NCBI GenBank assembly: GCA_025457785.1
Contig: JALOTS010000096.1
Coordinates: forward strand, 1 to 7,673
Direction: 5' to 3'
DNA: 7,673 nt
Source of the DNA: Pontiellaceae bacterium
GTDB lineage: Bacteria; Verrucomicrobiota; Kiritimatiellia; Kiritimatiellales; Tichowtungiaceae
In this document: piece by piece, positions 5,480-7,673 of the stretch
Numbering within the stretch: the first letter of the stretch is position 1
How the letters are laid out: each line of letters begins with the position of its first letter
Made by a program: the position numbers and the translations under genes
The notes under the pieces: generated by a model
What the model was told of the DNA's origin: nothing
Databases searched by the model: none
Seen by the model: only the letters and a program-made list of their open reading frames with translations

Positions 5480-7066
5480 TCAAGACCCTTGGCAGCCGCG
5501 CCGGAGAATTTCAAACGAATCGGAGGCATCAGGCGCAATCACCGCCGTGATCCGGTAATGAGGTTTAAGCCGGGTATCGGCCTTGGGCACCCACTCGCGT
5601 TTCCCGTTCACGCACCGCACAAGAATGCAGCCGGACGGGAGGCCCAGCGAACGGACTTCAAGACCGGCAAACGGAGCCCCCTCCTCAATCACAAAATCGG
5701 CAACCGCAGGTTCATTCAGAACAGCGGAGGTTCCGCCGCGCTCCAGATCGCGCCGCAGCAGGGCCTCATAAATCGGCGTATCTTTCAGCGCATCAGCCAC
5801 GATATAGGCGCAGAAACAACTGATTAACAGCGGCAGCATCTGGGAATAGTTTCCGGTCATTTCCAGAATGAGCATCACGCCGGTAAGCGGCGCGCGCACA
5901 ATCGCCGTAAAATATGCGGCCATTCCGACTACCGCAAAAACAGCCGGAACCGGCACAACACCGGGAGCCAAACCGTGTGCAATCCGTCCGACGGCCAGCC
6001 CCAGCAGGGCGCCCAGCACCAGCAGCGGCGCAAAAATACCGCCCGGAACCCCGGTGCCGTAGCAGACGGAGGTCAAAACAAACCGGACAATAAAGAAAAG
6101 CAGAATCGCGCCGGGCAGCAGATCCCCTCTAAGCGCTGTTTCCGCCAGACTGTGTCCGCTTCCGATCGTAACAGGCGAAAACCAGCCGACCAGTCCGACC
6201 GCGCCGCCGGTCAGCATAACCGCCGGAAAAATAAACCGGCGCGGCAGTTTCGCGTAAAGTTTAACTGATGCCAGCAGACTGCGGTTAAACAGAACGCCCA
6301 GTCCGCCGCACAACACGCCCAGCAGGACGAATATCGGCAGCGCCGTCAGCGGAGGCACGGCATACGCCGGCACCGTAAAAACCGGAAACTGCCCGGTACC
6401 GAGACGGGCGATTACATCTGCAACCGCTGCGGCCAGAAACGCGGCGCCGAAAACAATCGGCTGAAAATCGCGGCGGACTTCCTCCAGCACGAAAACCAGT
6501 CCGGACAGCGGCGCATTGAACGCGGCGGAAAGGCCGGCTCCGGCCCCGGCTGAAATCAGTGCCAGCCGCTCGCCCGGCGACACCTTCAGCAGACGGGAAA
6601 CGGCATCGCCGACCGCACCGCCCATCTGAACCGTCGGCCCTTCGCGGCCCAGCGTCAGTCCGCTTCCGATCGCTAGAATTCCGCCGAAAAACTTAACCGG
6701 AAGAACCCGTTTCCACTCCAGTTTGCGAAACCGCTGCAACACCGCTTCCAAATGCGGAATGCCGCTGCCGCCGGCCTCCGGCGAAAAACGGCGCATAAGC
6801 CAGGCCGCCGCGCCCGCCCCGGTCAGTGTAAATAAAACAGGGAACAGCCAGCCCCAGGCCGGACGGCCATGCGCCCAGGCGATCATCTCATTGCGAAACG
6901 CATCCGCTTCGGTCAGTAAAATACGGAAAAGCAAAGCCACGGTGCCGGCGCAAACGCCGACCAGCGCCGCCCGCGGAAAAATCCAGCGGCGCTGCTGACG
7001 GACGGAAAGATACTGCCGGATCTCGGAACGGACCGCTTCGTCCTCAACCCCGGAATCCGGTTTCAT
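5480..7066 (-). CDS. ClC-family chloride channel / H+-Cl- antiporter with C-terminal TrkA_C-like domain
   Basis: This 528-residue inner-membrane protein has all signature motifs of the ClC family: GSGIP (100-104), GREGP (140-144), the helix-F-to-H stretch GLSAAFNAPLSGLVFVLEE (178-196) and GGIFAP (342-347). Residues aligning with E. coli ClcA are conserved: Ser101 (S107) and Tyr433 (Y445) for anion coordination, Glu142 (E148) the external gate, and Glu196 (E203) the internal proton-transfer residue. Keeping both glutamates points to proton-coupled chloride exchange rather than a passive channel. Residues of about 453-512 form a soluble tail with the pattern of a TrkA_C/RCK_C domain (GAPFAGLEVRSLGLPSGCILV), which may bind a ligand and gate transport; there are no CBS domains. 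The ATG overlaps the stop of the upstream gene as ATGA, so translation is probably coupled. The DapB-like gene follows in the same direction. Family assignment is firm; physiological role (acid resistance, anion balance) is inferred. Confidence 0.96.
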   Translation of the reverse strand: MKPDSGVEDEAVRSEIRQYLSVRQQRRWIFPRAALVGVCAGTVALLFRILLTEADAFRNEMIAWAHGRPAWGWLFPVLFTLTGAGAAAWLMRRFSPEAGGSGIPHLEAVLQRFRKLEWKRVLPVKFFGGILAIGSGLTLGREGPTVQMGGAVGDAVSRLLKVSPGERLALISAGAGAGLSAAFNAPLSGLVFVLEEVRRDFQPIVFGAAFLAAAVADVIARLGTGQFPVFTVPAYAVPPLTALPIFVLLGVLCGGLGVLFNRSLLASVKLYAKLPRRFIFPAVMLTGGAVGLVGWFSPVTIGSGHSLAETALRGDLLPGAILLFFIVRFVLTSVCYGTGVPGGIFAPLLVLGALLGLAVGRIAHGLAPGVVPVPAVFAVVGMAAYFTAIVRAPLTGVMLILEMTGNYSQMLPLLISCFCAYIVADALKDTPIYEALLRRDLERGGTSAVLNEPAVADFVIEEGAPFAGLEVRSLGLPSGCILVRCVNGKREWVPKADTRLKPHYRITAVIAPDASDSFEILRRGCQGS

Positions 7067-7673
7067 GAAACATCCGCCGCTGCAATTTTTTGTTTTCTGT
7101 TTTTCCGTTTCTCAAACAGATCAAGCTGTCCGTTTTTGAGAAGATTGTAGTTTTTCAAAAGACGCAGCGTCTGAAGCAGATCGGATTTTTCATAATTTTT
7201 TGAAACATCGACGCGCTCAATCAGTTCCAGCAGCATTGTATGAAACGGAACGACTCCGTCAACGCCCCCTTTTCTCAACAGGGCCAGTGTCTCTTTCTGA
7301 TTCACGGCATCGGCCGCCAAATCGGATATACAAAGAATTTTCGTGATCGTTCCGGCCCCCAGAATTTTACGGGCCTCTTTGGTGACGGATAAATCGGCAA
7401 ACCGTAAAATATCCGGATTTTTTTTCAACACCGCCGGACTGAACCGGTCAGTATGCCAACCGCGGACACTGACCACCGCCCGCGAAACGCCGGACAGCTC
7501 CGATGAACTCCAAAGCACTTCCTTCGGCGTGTCAGACACCCCCTCCGATCCGGGCCGGGCAACCAGCAAATCGATCTCTTCCGCATCCAGCTTATGCCGT
7601 GCAGCCACCTGATGCTTGTTGGGCTGTGTCACCAGAAAACCAAGCGTCTCAAAATACTCGCGCACAATCTGTT
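7063..7673 (-). CDS. Hypothetical protein with degenerate PD-(D/E)XK-like N-terminal region, start outside window
   Basis: The frame is open to the right edge of the window. A GTG at 7665 could start a 200-residue protein, but the preceding in-frame codons (Q-I) and the lack of room for a visible ribosome binding site suggest that the true start is further upstream. From that GTG, residues 1-75 look like the alpha-beta core of restriction-endonuclease-like proteins: an EYFETLGFLV helix-turn, then EEIDLLVA (29-36) with Asp32 placed like the first catalytic acid, then a strand AVVSVRGWH (63-71). The usual E/Q-x-K is S66-V67-R68 here, so nuclease activity is doubtful. Residues 76-155 are alpha/beta with no motif I know, and the C-terminal part (160-200) is rich in Leu, Lys and Asn with a basic stretch at 186-193. 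It shares an ATGA overlap with the ClC gene and is probably co-transcribed with it. The gene is real; the fold is a tentative reading and the function unknown. Confidence 0.75.
   Translation of the reverse strand, partial: QIVREYFETLGFLVTQPNKHQVAARHKLDAEEIDLLVARPGSEGVSDTPKEVLWSSSELSGVSRAVVSVRGWHTDRFSPAVLKKNPDILRFADLSVTKEARKILGAGTITKILCISDLAADAVNQKETLALLRKGGVDGVVPFHTMLLELIERVDVSKNYEKSDLLQTLRLLKNYNLLKNGQLDLFEKRKNRKQKIAAADVS

Noticed and set aside
5330..5827. + strand open frame of 165 codons spanning the DapB-like/ClC junction
   Set aside because: It is antisense to two well-supported genes and its translation shows no recognisable pattern.

Overview
This is a bacterial chromosomal segment with a GC content that looks moderate to fairly high (not counted exactly) and densely packed genes. 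It shows no mobile element, CRISPR array, tRNA or rRNA. Taxonomy cannot be fixed from the sequence. The style suggests a Gram-negative environmental bacterium, possibly of the Verrucomicrobiota/Kiritimatiellota type, but that is a low-confidence guess and no marker gene supports it.

Layout. The left part is on the + strand: the 3' portion of an unrecognised multi-pass membrane protein (1-984), then two paralogous Na+/phosphate cotransporters with C-terminal PhoU-like domains (1111-2802 and 2898-4577). The right part is on the - strand and reads towards the first part: an incomplete hypothetical protein with a degenerate PD-(D/E)XK-like look (7673-7063), a ClC-type chloride channel/antiporter with a C-terminal TrkA_C-like domain (7066-5480), and a DapB-like dihydrodipicolinate reductase (5446-4607). 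The two blocks converge at a 29-bp spacer (4578-4606) that contains a 12-bp palindrome. No gene-free stretch exceeds 130 bases.

Function. The two + strand transporters arose by tandem duplication. Each has its own upstream spacer with a candidate sigma70-like promoter (TT[G/T]CC, 17-bp spacer, CTAT-type -10) followed by an inverted repeat before the ribosome binding site, so they may be separately regulated phosphate transporters. On the - strand, the hypothetical gene and the ClC gene overlap by ATGA and the DapB-like gene follows within about 30 bases, so the three look co-transcribed although their roles (unknown, anion/proton exchange, NAD(P)H-dependent reduction) have no obvious link. 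Most of the window is ordinary transport and metabolism. The points worth a second look are the reciprocal motif changes between the two transporters, the atypical DapB, the degenerate nuclease-like protein and the repeated CCGCG elements before the second transporter. I found no convincing new defence or mobile system.
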